Shown here: in pieces, positions 38,158 through 50,280 of the stretch
Numbering within the stretch: position 1 is the stretch's first letter
Layout of the letters: each line of letters opens with the position of its first letter
NCBI GenBank assembly: GCA_018806985.1
Contig: JADANN010000192.1
Coordinates: forward strand, 1,240,001 to 1,304,000
DNA: 64,000 nucleotides
Origin: Angiostrongylus vasorum
Lineage: Eukaryota; Nematoda; Chromadorea; Rhabditida; Metastrongylidae
Direction of reading: 5' to 3'
The notes under the pieces: model-generated
Seen by the model: the letters and a program-made list of their open reading frames with translations, nothing else
The model's database searches: none
What the model was told of the DNA's origin: nothing
Program-made: the position numbers and the translations under genes

Positions 38158-38699
38158 AGGTCATTTCATGGTGCTAGGTAATTGTACTAGTTCTCTTTTC
38201 TTAATATTTATTAGGGCTATTAGCGGTGGTATAACTCGTACTCTTCTGGAAAAAAGTGTCCAGATTTTGGTCGCGGTGCTGCAGCAAATCACTGTTTCCT
38301 GGAGATTATGCATTTTTTTAAATATAAAATCGATTTTTGGAATGCCCATAACTGAGACAAGTTTTCTTTTAAAGGCGATGAAGCTAGGATTGGTTTTTGC
38401 TGAAAAGAAATTCCGAATTAAGTCTGATACTCTGAAAACAAAAGAGTTCGTAAACTGTTTCAACAGAAACGGACTTTCTTTTTTGTTCTCTATTCATACG
38501 ATTTTGCCTTATACCTAGATAAAACTCCATTTTCTGTCGAAGTAGCGACTGATATCAGAGCGAACAGAGTTTAGATTGCTTGTTTGGATTTCGGACTAAG
38601 AATGTTTTTTGTTGTGTATTTCACCTCACGTCATCCCTTTCATCGAATGTCACATCACAGTGGATAGTTTACAGCCTAAGGAGATTTCACTTCTATCAC
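38158..38699. other. Intergenic, downstream of LAMTOR1; no gene seen
   Basis: The stretch between the LAMTOR1 stop and the presumed 3' end of the RTE element contains an unremarkable plus-strand ORF (38135-38518) with no recognisable family and AT-rich composition. It should include the LAMTOR1 3' UTR. Confidence 0.4.
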
Positions 38700-41560
38700 C
38701 TATCGTCCCATTGCTCGTCGAGTGACTCGTGCGGGCGCCAGTAAATCTAAGGTAGGTCGGAGCTTCGTATTCCCCCTCTCGCACTTGTGCGAAAAAGGAT
38801 ACTCCTACCATCGTCCTTTCGACTGCTGGTTCTATAACGCTGAGTGGTCTTTCATCCTACTTACGCAGCGACCTGATTTTCCACACAAACCTTAAGGCAG
38901 GAAGGGTCGTAAAATCGAAAAGGCACGCCCGGTGTCGAGGTTTTTGTACTATTCACTACATCTCCGATGCTGTTGAAAGTTCCCCAATCCGCTCGTTTCC
39001 TTCTGCTCAACTCTGAAGCTAAGTCGTTCATCATATTGATTTCCCGACCTAGATAGACATAACTGGAGCATTCGGATACATCCGTTCCGTTGAGCATGAG
39101 TGGAGCATAGGAAACCAATCCGTTCCTCATGAACATCGTTTTTGTGAGGTTTAGTCGAAGACCAATTTTTCTGCAGGCTTTATCAAAGTGGACAATCATT
39201 TGTTCAGCTTGGCTAATGTTTGATGTTATAAGAACGATATCATCAGCAAAGCGAAGATGGTGTAATTGCCGACCATCGATTTTTGCTCCCATGTTATCCT
39301 ATTCCAATGTTCGCATGTCGTTCTCGAGGGTGGCGGTAAATAATTTTGTCGAAAGAGTATCTCCTTGCCTAACCCCTCCTTTGACGTCGATTTTAATATC
39401 GTTGTAAAACGGTGTCACCTTCGTTGTGAAGTTTTTATACACCTCACGAACGATCTTTACATAATGAGTAGTTAGTCCATGACTTTCCAGGGCTTCCATG
39501 ACTGCTGTCGCATCTGGATCAAAGCACTTCTCTACATCGATGAAAGTGAAAGAGAGCAGTCTTTTGTACTCTACGATACTTCCATGAGTCTTGTTATCGT
39601 GTGGATGTGGTCCATCGTACTGCATCCATTTCGATACCCTGCTTGCTCCACGTGACAGTTCTTTCAGTGTTCTGTCACTTTTGTTCAGGATGACTCTAGT
39701 GAAAAGTTTGTAGGTGAGAGACATTAATCAGACTTGGTGGTAGTTGCCAGTATCGTGTAGGTCACCCTTCTTGAACAATACCACGTTTTTTAGTGATCTT
39801 CCATTGAGTTAGGAGGAAAGGGAGGGACTTTGCATTCAGACAGGTAACGTGTGAAGAGCGGAGCCGGTGTATTTATGAGAACTGGCAAAAGATTCTTCAG
39901 GTGTTCTGGTCTTATCCTGTCCGAACTTGATGTTGTTTCATTTTTCACCGACGAAATGGCTTGTCGGATTTCGGAAGGGAGAACCGGTGGTACAGCATAT
40001 CCATCCTTCTTTATTTCATATGAGGGAAGCAGGACTTGCCTAATGAAGAGATCTGACTAGCATTCGTGAATGATTTTCTCCGTTGCCTTTCTGGACGCTG
40101 TAACTGTTCCGTCTGAGCGTCGGAATGCAACCATCTCGGTTTGTAATTGGCGAAGCTTCGGAGGGCTTCAAGAATGCTTTTCCCGGTCTCTGCAGGTTCG
40201 ACTATAACTGCTGCTCTTCTCTGTTTGAGGTCTTCTTCTGTCACTTATCTGCATTGCAGGTTCGGACGTGACTTCGAGTTGCTTGCAGCTCGCGCGATTC
40301 CACGCTGGCGTATCGGCTCGAATGTTTCTAGAGACAGATGTCTCTTGGCGATTTTCGAATTCTCTGCTTTCGCAGCGGTAATGTAGAGTAGTCATATGGG
40401 CCAGCCGATCGTATTCGCCGTCGATATTATCGAGAACGGGATCTTCCCAACAGCCAGCTAATGAATTGAACAAATCCTAGTTTATGTTGGTTTTGTGAAT
40501 TTTGCTTTTTGAATTTACCGGCTTTTTCTCCTTTTTGCGAGGAGTGAAATCTTGCACGAAGTAGGCAATAGTCTGATCCCGTGTTAAATTTTGGGACAGC
40601 AATGGCATTGATTAAACAAGAACTTCGATTTACTATGATGTCTATTCCGTTATTATGCTCTACGTTGGAAGACTTGCATGTCTACCTTTGAGAGTTAAGG
40701 TTCTGGAATTACAAGTTATCATGCATGGTCTTGGTCATCACGGTAATCTCGGACACCCGCTCACCCTGTTCGTTCCATTCTAACCCGTGGGCCCCTTTGT
40801 TTTGTTCTTGAGATATTTTTCTGGGTCCAGTCTTAGCGTTATAGTCTGCAATGATGACCTTGAAGATTTTATGGTCTTCCCTGTAAAACTTCTCCAAGCC
40901 CATATAAAATCCTTCGACTTCATCTTCATCGTAGCTTGTAGTCGGTGCGTACACAACGAAGATTTTCAAATCCGGTATTGATCCACGTCTTTCCAATCGT
41001 ATCATATTCGGATTGTTAGCTGTTCGAGTGAATTGATAATTATGGCCAAACTCTTGTTGACGAGAACGCCGACGCTGCTGACTTTTCTGCTGTCGCACGT
41101 TGGGAGGGCAGTCCTTCTCCGATGTCATTGACGGCGTTGAATGAGTGGTGTCTTCTCGTCTTGGTCAGTCCGATGACGTCGTACTGTATGCTTCTTATCG
41201 GCACAGTCAAGTCTTCTATCGGAAACCCAATTGCAAGTGTGCGTGCATTGTAGGTACAGATCCTCACATTAATCCTTTGCGATTTATGCAGTCTACAATT
41301 GCTCTGAGATTTTAGGAAGGACCCTGTCCCTACTAGTCCTAACGCTGCTCCTGACCCCGAAAGAATAGGTGGCTGTTTCGAGGTCAGGAGGATGAGCCTC
41401 GTTTATTTTGCTGTGTTTAGCTTTTTGGTACCCACCTATAGCTTGCTGATCTCTGAACGTGGGGGCTGGGTATACTCTTGTGTAGCTTGCCGGTCTCCCG
41501 CTGAGTATACATGGAGCTCATTTGTTGGAGGCGACTCCTAACCGCCTCCCTTACATTTCC
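38700..41560 (-). mobile_element. Degenerate RTE-type non-LTR retrotransposon (LINE)
   Basis: Read on the minus strand, it begins with an apurinic endonuclease (about 41267-40709: RICTYNARTL, YDVIGLTKTRR, FVVYAPTTSYDEDEVEGFY, VIIADYNAKTGPRK), then a poorly preserved middle (about 40473-39850), then a reverse transcriptase (39724-38861: FTFIDVEKCFD, GGVRQGDTLS, LRFADDIVL). Order and motifs are those of the RTE clade common in hookworms. The reading frame is broken between 41128 and 39724 and elsewhere, so this copy is dead. The 5' part (41280-41560) is non-coding and GC-richer than the surroundings. Edges are approximate. RTE-class enzymes are the usual mobilisers of SINEs such as those in this window. 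Confidence 0.88.
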
Positions 41561-42639
41561 CTTTCACTTGATTCCAGGCTTTTGACTGAACTGACTCATA
41601 AGATATAAACCTCATAAACGAGAACGCACCCACGCACGCTCGCTTGATTATGTCCTGGTAAGCACGGAAGGTATGTGCTAAATCGGCGTGGTAGGAACAA
41701 CGAGTCCATCTCATGGATCCATCTGCGTCTCGGGAAAGCAAAGGTCGCTTTTCGTTGGTGATTCATTTGAAGCGTATCGAAAATCAAGCCACGTGGATTA
41801 ATGAAGAAGATTCAAAAGAAAATAACAAAATGTTGAGTTGTTTTCATAGCCTAAGATTGATTTTAACACAATCCTAAGGGTGCCTTATTTTTCGCAGCAT
41901 GTGCTTTGTGTAGATTAGGTGTTCTGCATATTTTTCTAACCATTTTTGTTAGTTTTTGTACTTTCATTCATCTTGTGAGTTCGTGTACGTATCTTTTCAT
42001 CTTATGGAAACTGTCGTTTGTGAGAGAAAGGGTGGTCAACTGTTTTACTACGGTACCTTTAGAATTGATTGCGCAACATATATTTCTGCTCCAGAATCCA
42101 GTATTCTCCAGAAGTTACACCTTGTGAAATCACATCGATGAACGCGCAAAGTTATCTTGGATTTCCCTAGTACTCTCCCCACCACCAACTTTTCTTAGTA
42201 AAAGATCTCGTTTTACCCTTCTCGTCTACAATAGTTTTGCTTCTTGTGTAGAAAAATGCCTTGACGTACTTATATAACGTGCGTTATTAGTAACATATGA
42301 ATTGAATGCAAAACATATAGCAAATATTTGTCTGCGACGAAAGAAACCGTCTGTGAAAAAGGTTGGAGTAGATCGACGCGTACCAGCCGTCCTTCTCTGC
42401 CTATTCGTGTTGAAATCGGCTTACATCGAAACCAATGTGTTCCAATGCCGAAGTGTCAAGTTAACAGCTTCAGAATAAACGTATTACTTTCTTGTAACCT
42501 TTCCTTATTCTAAGATCTTAATATTATGTTAATAACATAAGTTATTATATTTTCAGGCATATAGCAATGGCTAAGGTTCTCTCATTCAGTAAGGGTGAAG
42601 ATTTTTGTGTGGTAACCGTTGTAATGTTTGGAGGTTTAA

Positions 42640-42702
42640 GTTTAACATATATAATATATATGTGCATAAATATATATGTTTGTATATATATATATATATC
42701 CA

Positions 42703-42755
<53 letters not shown>
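42640..42755. repeat. (TA)n microsatellite
   Basis: An almost pure alternating AT tract, interrupted by a few GT or CAT steps on its left side and pure from about 42711 to 42752. Simple-sequence repeat; the two hydrophobic ORFs that span it are artefacts of TAT/ATA codons. Confidence 0.95.
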
Positions 42756-42756
<1 letters not shown>

Positions 42757-43189
42757 GTTATGTACAAATTTATCACAGTGTATTATTGTTTCGTCCTGTC
42801 CTATCTCATTAAATATATGTTTTATCCTGAAAATATTTGCATTTAGAATTGATGTATCATGAAATAACTGTGAATAGAGTACGAGTTCTGTGCAGATATG
42901 AGTTTGCCTTCTTGTTTTCGTCTGATGCGCACCACTTTCCGGTTCATGTTGTGCCTTTCTGCCACATACGTCTTCATCAAATACACTGTGATATTCTCCT
43001 GTGAAATCCGTTAGCTGTTAGAATCTTAGAAATCAATGCTGTGGTGAATTTATCATGTGTAATTGTATCACTTTGTATTATTACTGCGTACTTTATAAAT
43101 CCGTTATGTTATTAATTTGCTAGCACCCATGAGTTGACCTTTAGCACTTGTTCTCTGTTTTGTAAACCCTGTCCCTATAGCAGTACTAA

Positions 43190-43480
43190 TACTTGGAAAC
43201 TTGGGTACTTGAATGGGGAACAATTCCGACTTAACTGGCATTTTGCTGGTTGAGCGTTCCCATGAGGTCACGACAGTTGTGCAAGTTCTTATGTTGCCAC
43301 CACTTGTCAAGTATTGGGTGTATTATTGTTACGATCGTAGTTTTTACTGGTACTGGCATTGATTTGCTCTCAGCCGGGCCTCCGGAAGTAAATATTGGAC
43401 TCTTCACCTTGGGAGATCTTGTTAGGAGAGGAATCAGTCGTTGCCTACCAGCTTTCTACACTAACAAAAAATCGTGCACT
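43190..43480 (+). repeat. Divergent DR-B
   Basis: Weak but ordered matches: CTTGGGTACTTGAATGGGGA, TTTTACTGGTACTGGCATTG and CACCTTGGGAGATCTTGTT. Probably an old copy. Confidence 0.55.
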
Positions 43481-44454
43481 CGTGGAGCTGTGCTAAACCA
43501 TTCTAGAGATAGGTGCTATCTGTATATCTTGGTATGTTATGTTTGTTGTTTGCTATGTTTAGAACCTGTTGAAAACCACTTTTCAGTGCATAGATGATCT
43601 TCACTGATTTAATCGATTCATTTCATTTCATGACCTTTCTGAAATGGCATTGAGGATATTTTCGTTTGTTGTGGTTAGACCTGTCTTGGTGAAGCATTTC
43701 CTCTTTGTGTTCTGTTCATAAAAAGCGTAAATTTATCTCAGTAGAAGAAAATTTCGCCATAATAGATACCAGTGAAAGTGAGATATGCCACGTCGATGAA
43801 TAACGTTGAGATTCCAAATAGGATTGACAAGGATGACAGATGAGAAATAAAACTTATCTGAGTAACTTGTGAGGTCAGTGAGTAAGGCATTAATCAATAA
43901 ATGAAATCCAGAACAGCTACAATACCGCATTACGGTGCATTTCGAACAGACCTGGCTTACTTTATCAGATCTCTGAAGACGTTCCTTTAGAGATCTCTAA
44001 TTTAGTCTGTTACCTTCCCTTGAATACTTGTATTGTCAGTGACGTTATCATGAAGATGGTTGCGTCGCCAAGCCGAACTTCATGATTGGCTTGATTCCTC
44101 TTCATGTCGTTGTATGGTAGAATACTGTGATCACCAGCACTTCATCATGAAGTGCTTTACATGACAATGACGATGAGAAGACGAAAGTTAGAAAGCATTA
44201 TCGGTGGCGAGGGGTTGGACAAATAGATATGTTCGAATAGGGCGTGATTGCTGAACTTTTGCAACTTACTCTGCCGCTGAGATTTTTCTAAAAGTTGAGC
44301 AGAAGTAAAATTCAACGCCATTTAAGAGGCGGAGAATATTTGTCGACGGTGCTATTTTGCATGTAATGGAAGCTGTCATTCCTCTCACTAATACGAAGAT
44401 TTTACAGAGCTGTGCTTTGATCGTTAGAAGTGTCCCACGGAGTCTTAAGCGCTT

Positions 44455-45693
44455 TCACATGCTGTAGAACAACACAGCAAGAAGTGCAACGAGTGGTGTG
44501 ACGGAGAAGCTGGCAGCATCCGCGGTGATTTCGTCCGTGTTACAGTTGTCTGATTCACAGGCACATAACACCTCTTCGTACTCGTTGTGCATCCATTTTC
44601 GAGAACAACCTAGCTGAACCTGAAAATCAGCCATGCACCGCAGTGACTTATAAAGCAGCTTTGTAATCTAAAACATATCGAGCTGCTGAAAAGTAAGTAG
44701 ATGAGGAGGTTCAGCTCTTTTTCTGGACGCATTTTCGCACAGAATTTTCGTAGTGATTGTAAGATGTTAATAATATAACTCGTACCAGTGAACTGTCCGT
44801 AACATTAATACATCCTTGCTTTTCGGTGACAGTTTGGATTGTACTACTCCTTCCCATTCCATGACTGAGATGGCGCTGAGAGGCGTAAGTGCAAAAAGTG
44901 GCCTGTATTGTAGTAAACTTTTCCTTCCTTACAAACTGTGAATAAGTCAGATTTGTGACATTCCAATTGCGCAGTTGAGCCAAGGAAAGCATTCTACAAA
45001 GAGTAGTAGACAATAGACCACTTAAACTCTTCCTTCTTTTATGTATTATTTCACTTTCGTATTGGTAAAGTTGCCGTGCTCAAGAGTTCCTGCGTGTAGT
45101 TTTTTTGAAGAGTTGATTCAAATAAGAGAACTTAACTAAGAGATTGTACTATCCAAAAAGCAAAAAAAGTCTCCGGCCCATAAATCAAGTTATATTCGGT
45201 GTTTAGAATACGAATCTTTCTAGGTACGTTTTTAGAGGGCGCTTGTGGCGCAGTGGTTGCAGGCGCCACTGCGACACGCACGTGGAATCGATCCCCGCGC
45301 CCATGCCCCACCAAGCCTTCCGTCCCTCCGGGATCGGCAAATTGGTACCATACTTGTCTGGGAGGATAGCATCACTGGCTCGATACATCGGTAGGTCACC
45401 GAGGGTCATTGTAAGGGCCAGATATGCATTCAGTCACCTCCAACAATACTTAATGAAGTCGAATGTTTGGCGCATCCCTCAGAGATTGACCTACGCCGAG
45501 AGCTTTATCTTTTTTAGCTTTACATTTTTAAAATCAATGTACTTTTCAGATTCACACCTGCCACTTATTGCTATTAAGTGGATCTTTACAAACAGCTGCC
45601 ACTGTCAAAGGCTCACCAACACATTTGTTTTGTTTACATGATGAGGTTACGGTAGCACCGTCGTGTGAATTTACTTCACAGCTCACGCAACTC
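44455..45693 (-). CDS. Ly-6/ET-module-like GPI-anchored protein, copy 1; signal-peptide exon not located
   Basis: Three phase-consistent exons: 45693-45621 (SCVSCEVNS...SCKQNKC), 44902-44786 (ATFCTYASQRH...KQGCINVTDSSL) and 44619-44455 (VQLGCSRKWM...LCACESDNCN, stop TGA at 44457-44455). Together they give about 117 residues with the three-finger/ET-type pattern: a CxxC start, mid GC pairs and the terminal C-x-C-x4-CN. After CN come ITADAASFSVTPLVALLAVL and FYSM*, a hydrophobic C-terminus typical of a GPI-attachment signal. A signal-peptide exon must lie above 45693; I did not find it. A SINE-A copy (45237-45515) sits in the first intron shown. Ligand and function are unknown. Confidence 0.65.
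45237..45515 (+). mobile_element. SINE-A, near-complete
   Basis: Starts GGCGCTTGTGGCGCAGTGG, with B box GGAATCGATCCCCG, and runs through the complete body. Lies in an intron of Ly-6-like copy 1, opposite to the gene's transcription. Confidence 0.88.
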
Positions 45694-46037
45694 CTGTATG
45701 GTAACAGTGGATCGGAAGAGCTGAAACGGTTCAAATCTCATGGACTAGTTACTTTGTTACTGTAGTGCATTGCACCATATGCATTGATACCAATGCACAT
45801 TTCATTTTATGTGTTTGCAAGGAAAACAGCTAAGCTTTGCTAAGGACAAAATTTTCAGTTTGGAACTCATTTGTTCTAAGATCTGTTGGTTTTTCAAAGT
45901 TTTGATCGGATATTCTATTTCTAGAACCACTTAGGCCGTTTTAAGCCACGATATAAAAATTTAATGAGACTACTGTGAAGGTGTAATACAATTTGGCTGA
46001 AATGACAGAAAATTATAGAATGACAAGTCAGTTACTC

Positions 46038-47636
46038 TTATTGGAATAGTATAGTAACAGGAAGTATTATAACAGACCTAAGTGCTAAAGATCTTGACCG
46101 CAGTGAACTGTCTCTTGTCAATGGAAGTACAGGATATCGCACTAGTGGCTTAATGAACCCGTTGCACATATTCGTATTGCAAATGCAGTGTTTATGAGGT
46201 TTTCCAGCTCCTCTGAATAAGTAATACTAAGAACACAGCTTTCAGAAGATGGACGAATATAGAAAACAGCTGCTAACCGTGAAATCGTTACGCAGAGTTT
46301 ACTTCTGTAGTAGAGAAGCTCAGGTCCTTCGTAGAAAAACGGAAGAGATGGAGGTCCGAAACCACATCCTGATGCTCCAGTTGTACTATCTTCATGACAC
46401 CTAATTAAAGAATAAAGTTACTATTAAGTAGTAATAGCCCTTCGTGTGTGTGTGTGTTTTTTTTTGGTTATTAAAAAGGCGAAAGCGACACGCGTTTTTA
46501 TCAAGATGTCTTTCCTCACCAGCCTTTATTTGGCACCGCATGAGAAGCCGCCCGACAACAACGGGCTTGGGAAGCCCACTGTTACCAAATTAGAAGAAAA
46601 CGTCAAGAGAAACCTTTGGTAATTAAAAAAGAAAAAAATACTTCTTTATCACAAGCTAAAGGGAGCATATTTTAATCCTTCATCTACGTTTCTTTCTTTC
46701 TTCCAATCGATGGAAAAAATCGAGGCTTTTCGTCACCAATCGAAGAACTAGTGAATGCAAAGTACTTTGTTCATATATACTCATTTTATTTTTTGGACTT
46801 TAAATGACCCGTCATCACATCTACTGTGCGGATCTCAGCAATACTTGTATTTGATTCCTCGTAATCGTCGTCCACAGTGGTCCTCGAACATTCCGCTTGT
46901 TGCTCGCAGCCGCTGCTTGAGAATTTCGCCTTCTTCAAGAATGTCGTGAAATGCTGATTGAGTCGATTCTCCTTGCAATATTGGAGATTACCAGGCCAAG
47001 GCGTTCCCACATGGCCTGGAGAAGGGCGTTTGGAGAAGGTCGAACAAGAGCCTTTGCTTCCTGCTCGTGCTTCCTGATCGACGCCATCACTAACCACTGC
47101 GCTATCCGCTCCAGTTCAGATGTTCCAACTTCACTAATTCTGTCTTTTTTAACTTTTCCTAGATCACCCCATGATTTTAGTCCCACTTCATTTTCTTTTA
47201 TTGTTAAATCTATCTTGATTATCTCCCAAGTAGTGTCGACATCTAGCACACCAGAGTTTTCACATTTCCAGCGTAAAAGATGGTATAAGAGAAATTACTG
47301 ATACTCAATTCCCTGTAATCGATGATTCAACAAGCAACTTATTGTTTCTAAAGAAATTCGAAGAAAAAAAACACTGGGCAAATCCGCTGCAGTTGAACCT
47401 ATATGACAGGTGTTTTCAGTGCGGTTGATGTAACCAGCGCACATCGTAAAAATGGAGATTTCTTAAGAGAAACCTACTGAGCTAAGGTTTACAGAATCTA
47501 CAGTACGTTATTTCAAACACGAACCATTGTCCTTGACATTTGTGATGGCAGTTCGGATCTCGTTCACTACACATTCGACAAGTTACATTTCGTCGGAGAA
47601 CAGCTCGAATGAAGATGTGATCATTGCAAAAAGGAC
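46038..47636 (-). CDS. Ly-6/ET-module-like GPI-anchored protein, copy 2; 5' exon not located
   Basis: Three exons in one frame: 47636-47525 (NVTCRMCSERDPNCHHKCQG), 46400-46278 (WCHEDSTTGASGCGFG...LYYRSKLCVTIS) and 46212-46038 (KPHKHCICNTNMCNG, then a hydrophobic end LALRSVIILPVTILFQ*). The remainders TG+G and CG+A fit at both junctions. The cysteine spacing (CxxC, C-x3-C-x3-C, GC, C, C-x-C-x4-CN) parallels copy 1, and the exon breaks are similarly placed, so the two are probably old tandem duplicates. The first exon with a signal peptide is missing from the model. A SINE-B copy (46798-47115, minus) lies in the first intron. Function unknown. Confidence 0.6.
46798..47115 (-). mobile_element. 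SINE-B, reverse
   Basis: Head GAGCGGATAGCGCAGTGG near 47115 on the minus strand and the family 3' end ATCCGCACAGTAGATGTG near 46810. It lies in an intron of Ly-6-like copy 2. Confidence 0.8.
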
Positions 47637-50280
47637 CTGATATCAAGAAAACTTGGCATAGACGCTTACGATGTTCAGTTTTTTTTAAGAAAAAGAACGT
47701 TGGATAACTTCTTAAAGCAGAATAGAGCTCTCCCCTACTGGGAATTTAGAGCGATTTCATACCGATCGACCAGAGGCCAAATGGCAGTGTTTATTAGCCA
47801 GTTAACGACATGTCGGATATCCTAACATATGCATGAATGCCACTCACGTATATCTATGGACATTTAAACGTTTTTTCAACTACATAGGAAAAACTCCACA
47901 GTAGGAGCTTAGGAGACCAACCTACTTGGGAAGAATAGTACAGGACAGATGTTAGATATCAACGTAACGGATGAGAAGAAGAGAAAAAAAAACAGAGAAG
48001 AGCTTAATACGCGGTAAGAAAAAATAAGTGATAAAGCATTTGGCGTCGATCAACCACTTAGAGTTGTGTCATGCATACGTCTCCTTCAACATCGCGGAAG
48101 TGAGTGAATGCTTATCTGCTTCCACAATTGCTTGCAGAGGACAACCGGTGCAGGAAGAAGTGTAAAAGCAGATAGATCAGGAAAATTGAACGAGTAATAA
48201 GGGAGAGACAATATTCTGGAAGATATTTGCTCTCCTAACCTTAATTTCGTCATTGGCTCACTCCTAGTTTCCGGAATAACCAAACCCTTTAGTCCTCCGG
48301 GCTTGACAAATTGCAACTAGAAGGATATAAAACTTTACCTAATACATCAGTGGATCCGCCTTCCAGCATTATAAAAGGATAAAGCTTTCGGCGTTGATCA
48401 ATCCCTGAGGGATGCGCCATGCATTCGACTTTATTAAGTATCGTTGGAGGTGACTGAATGCATATCTGGCCTTTACAATGACTCGCGGTGGCCCATCGAT
48501 GTATCGAGCCAGCGCTGCTATCCTCCCAGACAAGTCTGGTACTAATTTGCGACCCAAGGAGGACGGAAGGCTTGGTGGGCCATGGGTGCCGGGATCGATT
48601 CCACGTGTGTGTCGCAGTGGCGCCTCCAACCAATGGGCAACACGCGGCGCCAACATTATAGCCGTCAAATATGTGTCTGATCACCTCTGCAGTGTTAAAA
48701 ATGGCGATGAATGCATGGTGGACCTCTAGCGGACTGATTACAGCCGAGCCCGTTGTCCCTAATGTTTCTGCAACATAATGAGTACTCTCCCAAGTCTTTT
48801 TTTATTTTATTTTCATCTGTTACATCGATATCTATCCACGTTTTTCATCACTCCTCTTTAAGTAGACTATTAGATTGCTACTGGATTCACTGCACGCACC
48901 CTTCCATTTGACCACAATTGTTGAAAAAAAGAAGCAAAACAGAAGCTCTTAACATAAAAGCATTGAATATCCATTTCTTTTAGATCAGAGGTAGGATACA
49001 GAACGCACATAATACCTGGTTCACCGTGTGCCAGCGACCGGCAACACCTCATCTGCCCGATGTATGTTGCCATTTAACCCTATCAAGCAAAAGTACTCGC
49101 AGTGCAGTTGTTATTTTACAACGATCTTCTGCGTATAAGAAGCGTGTTTCAGAAGAATTGCTGGCCATCGATACAAATTGGCCACTGTGAAGGTCATTAA
49201 AATCGTTAGCGTAAAGTCATATTTTCGCTGTTCTTTTTCCAATTTCCTATAAAAACTATAAATTCAATTGTGGCAATTATCATCTGCACACGTTTGATTG
49301 CGTTTTCATATAAACGGCTTCCCTTGCTGCTGGCGAGCGATTTCAGTTCTACAACCAGAATTCGCAGTAGGAACCCGCTCCCCCATCTTTATAGTCTCGG
49401 CCTTTTTCCGGAAAAACGCTACAAAAGACGTCGTGTGGAAGTTGAATACACTAGAAAGTAGATGATGTCATAGGAATGACAGTTTAATTCGTTTGCATTT
49501 TTGTGAAACAGTGGTCAACTAACCTCCGCTCCCTTCCAGAGGTTCTCAAAAATTGTAAGAATGGATTGAGAAAGTAATCAAGTAATAAGCGAGATAGTTT
49601 CATTTTGATTACAATGAGAGGATGAAGAATTCGACGTTGACAAATCCCTGAGGGATTTGTGGACTTCGTCAAACATCGTTAGAAGTTATTGAATGGATAT
49701 CTGGCCTATACAATGACTTGCGTTGGCGCAGACGCTGAAGGCTTGGTAGACCAAGAGCCGCGTTAAACCAGCGAGGCTTCCAGCAGTGTGTTGCAAGGCA
49801 CACTGACTACTTCGCTGTACGTATCCATGCAATATAATAATGAATGGCTTTTGTTTAACGGAGTGTGAATTGAAGGAAGCGATTTTTTCAAGCTTAGCTA
49901 GTATTTCAGGTTTGTGATCAAAGAAGAGCAAATTCAGTGAGTGACATCGAAGATGGCAACCATGGAAAAAATGTCCATTGTGAAATATGGAAGGACTTGG
50001 AATCATCTTTGTTCGTCTGACTTCCTGCAGTATCACACTATGTTCGATCGTACTACAACCGCACAAGATGAGTTTTGCAAAGAAATGTTGAAAAGGAAAT
50101 TCTCTTCAGTCATATTGGGTTTTGCTTGATAATACCCATGGGTGATCAGTGGAAGCCAAGAATTTTGAAGAAGTGGTAGGCGTTTATTGCCGTCTTTAAT
50201 GCGAACAGCGTTCATATTTATAGAATTCACCAATTTTTTTCTCCAAATAGATGTTTAAAAGAGAGGAAAAAACCCCTGAC
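47637..50280. other. Interval between Ly-6-like copies 2 and 3; SINE-A copies and possible exons
   Basis: Contains SINE-A (minus) at about 48370-48650 and shorter SINE-A remnants at about 48240-48330 and 49610-49745. Minus-strand 50024-49858 is open and shows GCHLRCHS, resembling the GCNPTCSY part of the third Ly-6-like gene; it may be a further exon or a decayed duplicate. Nothing else is recognisable. Confidence 0.35.
48365..48660 (-). mobile_element. SINE-A, near-complete, reverse
   Basis: Minus-strand copy with the head at about 48650 (GCGCCGCGTGTTGCCCATTG, A box degraded) and the family body down to about 48380. A short CATTATA direct repeat flanks the copy. Confidence 0.82.

Larger units (their letters stand above)
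41561..44454. other. Gene-poor interval with a TA microsatellite and a divergent DR-B copy
   Basis: I see no convincing gene. Plus-strand ORFs near 41956-42141 and 42328-42513 contain paired Cys residues (VVCERKGG, NQCVPMPKCQ) and could be exons of an unrecognised secreted protein, but splice support is weak. The remainder is AT-rich, with a microsatellite at 42640-42755 and a divergent DR-B copy at about 43190-43480. Confidence 0.35.

Noticed and set aside
42567..42862. Two overlapping 81-85 codon Ile/Tyr-rich ORFs
   Set aside because: Produced by the TA microsatellite.
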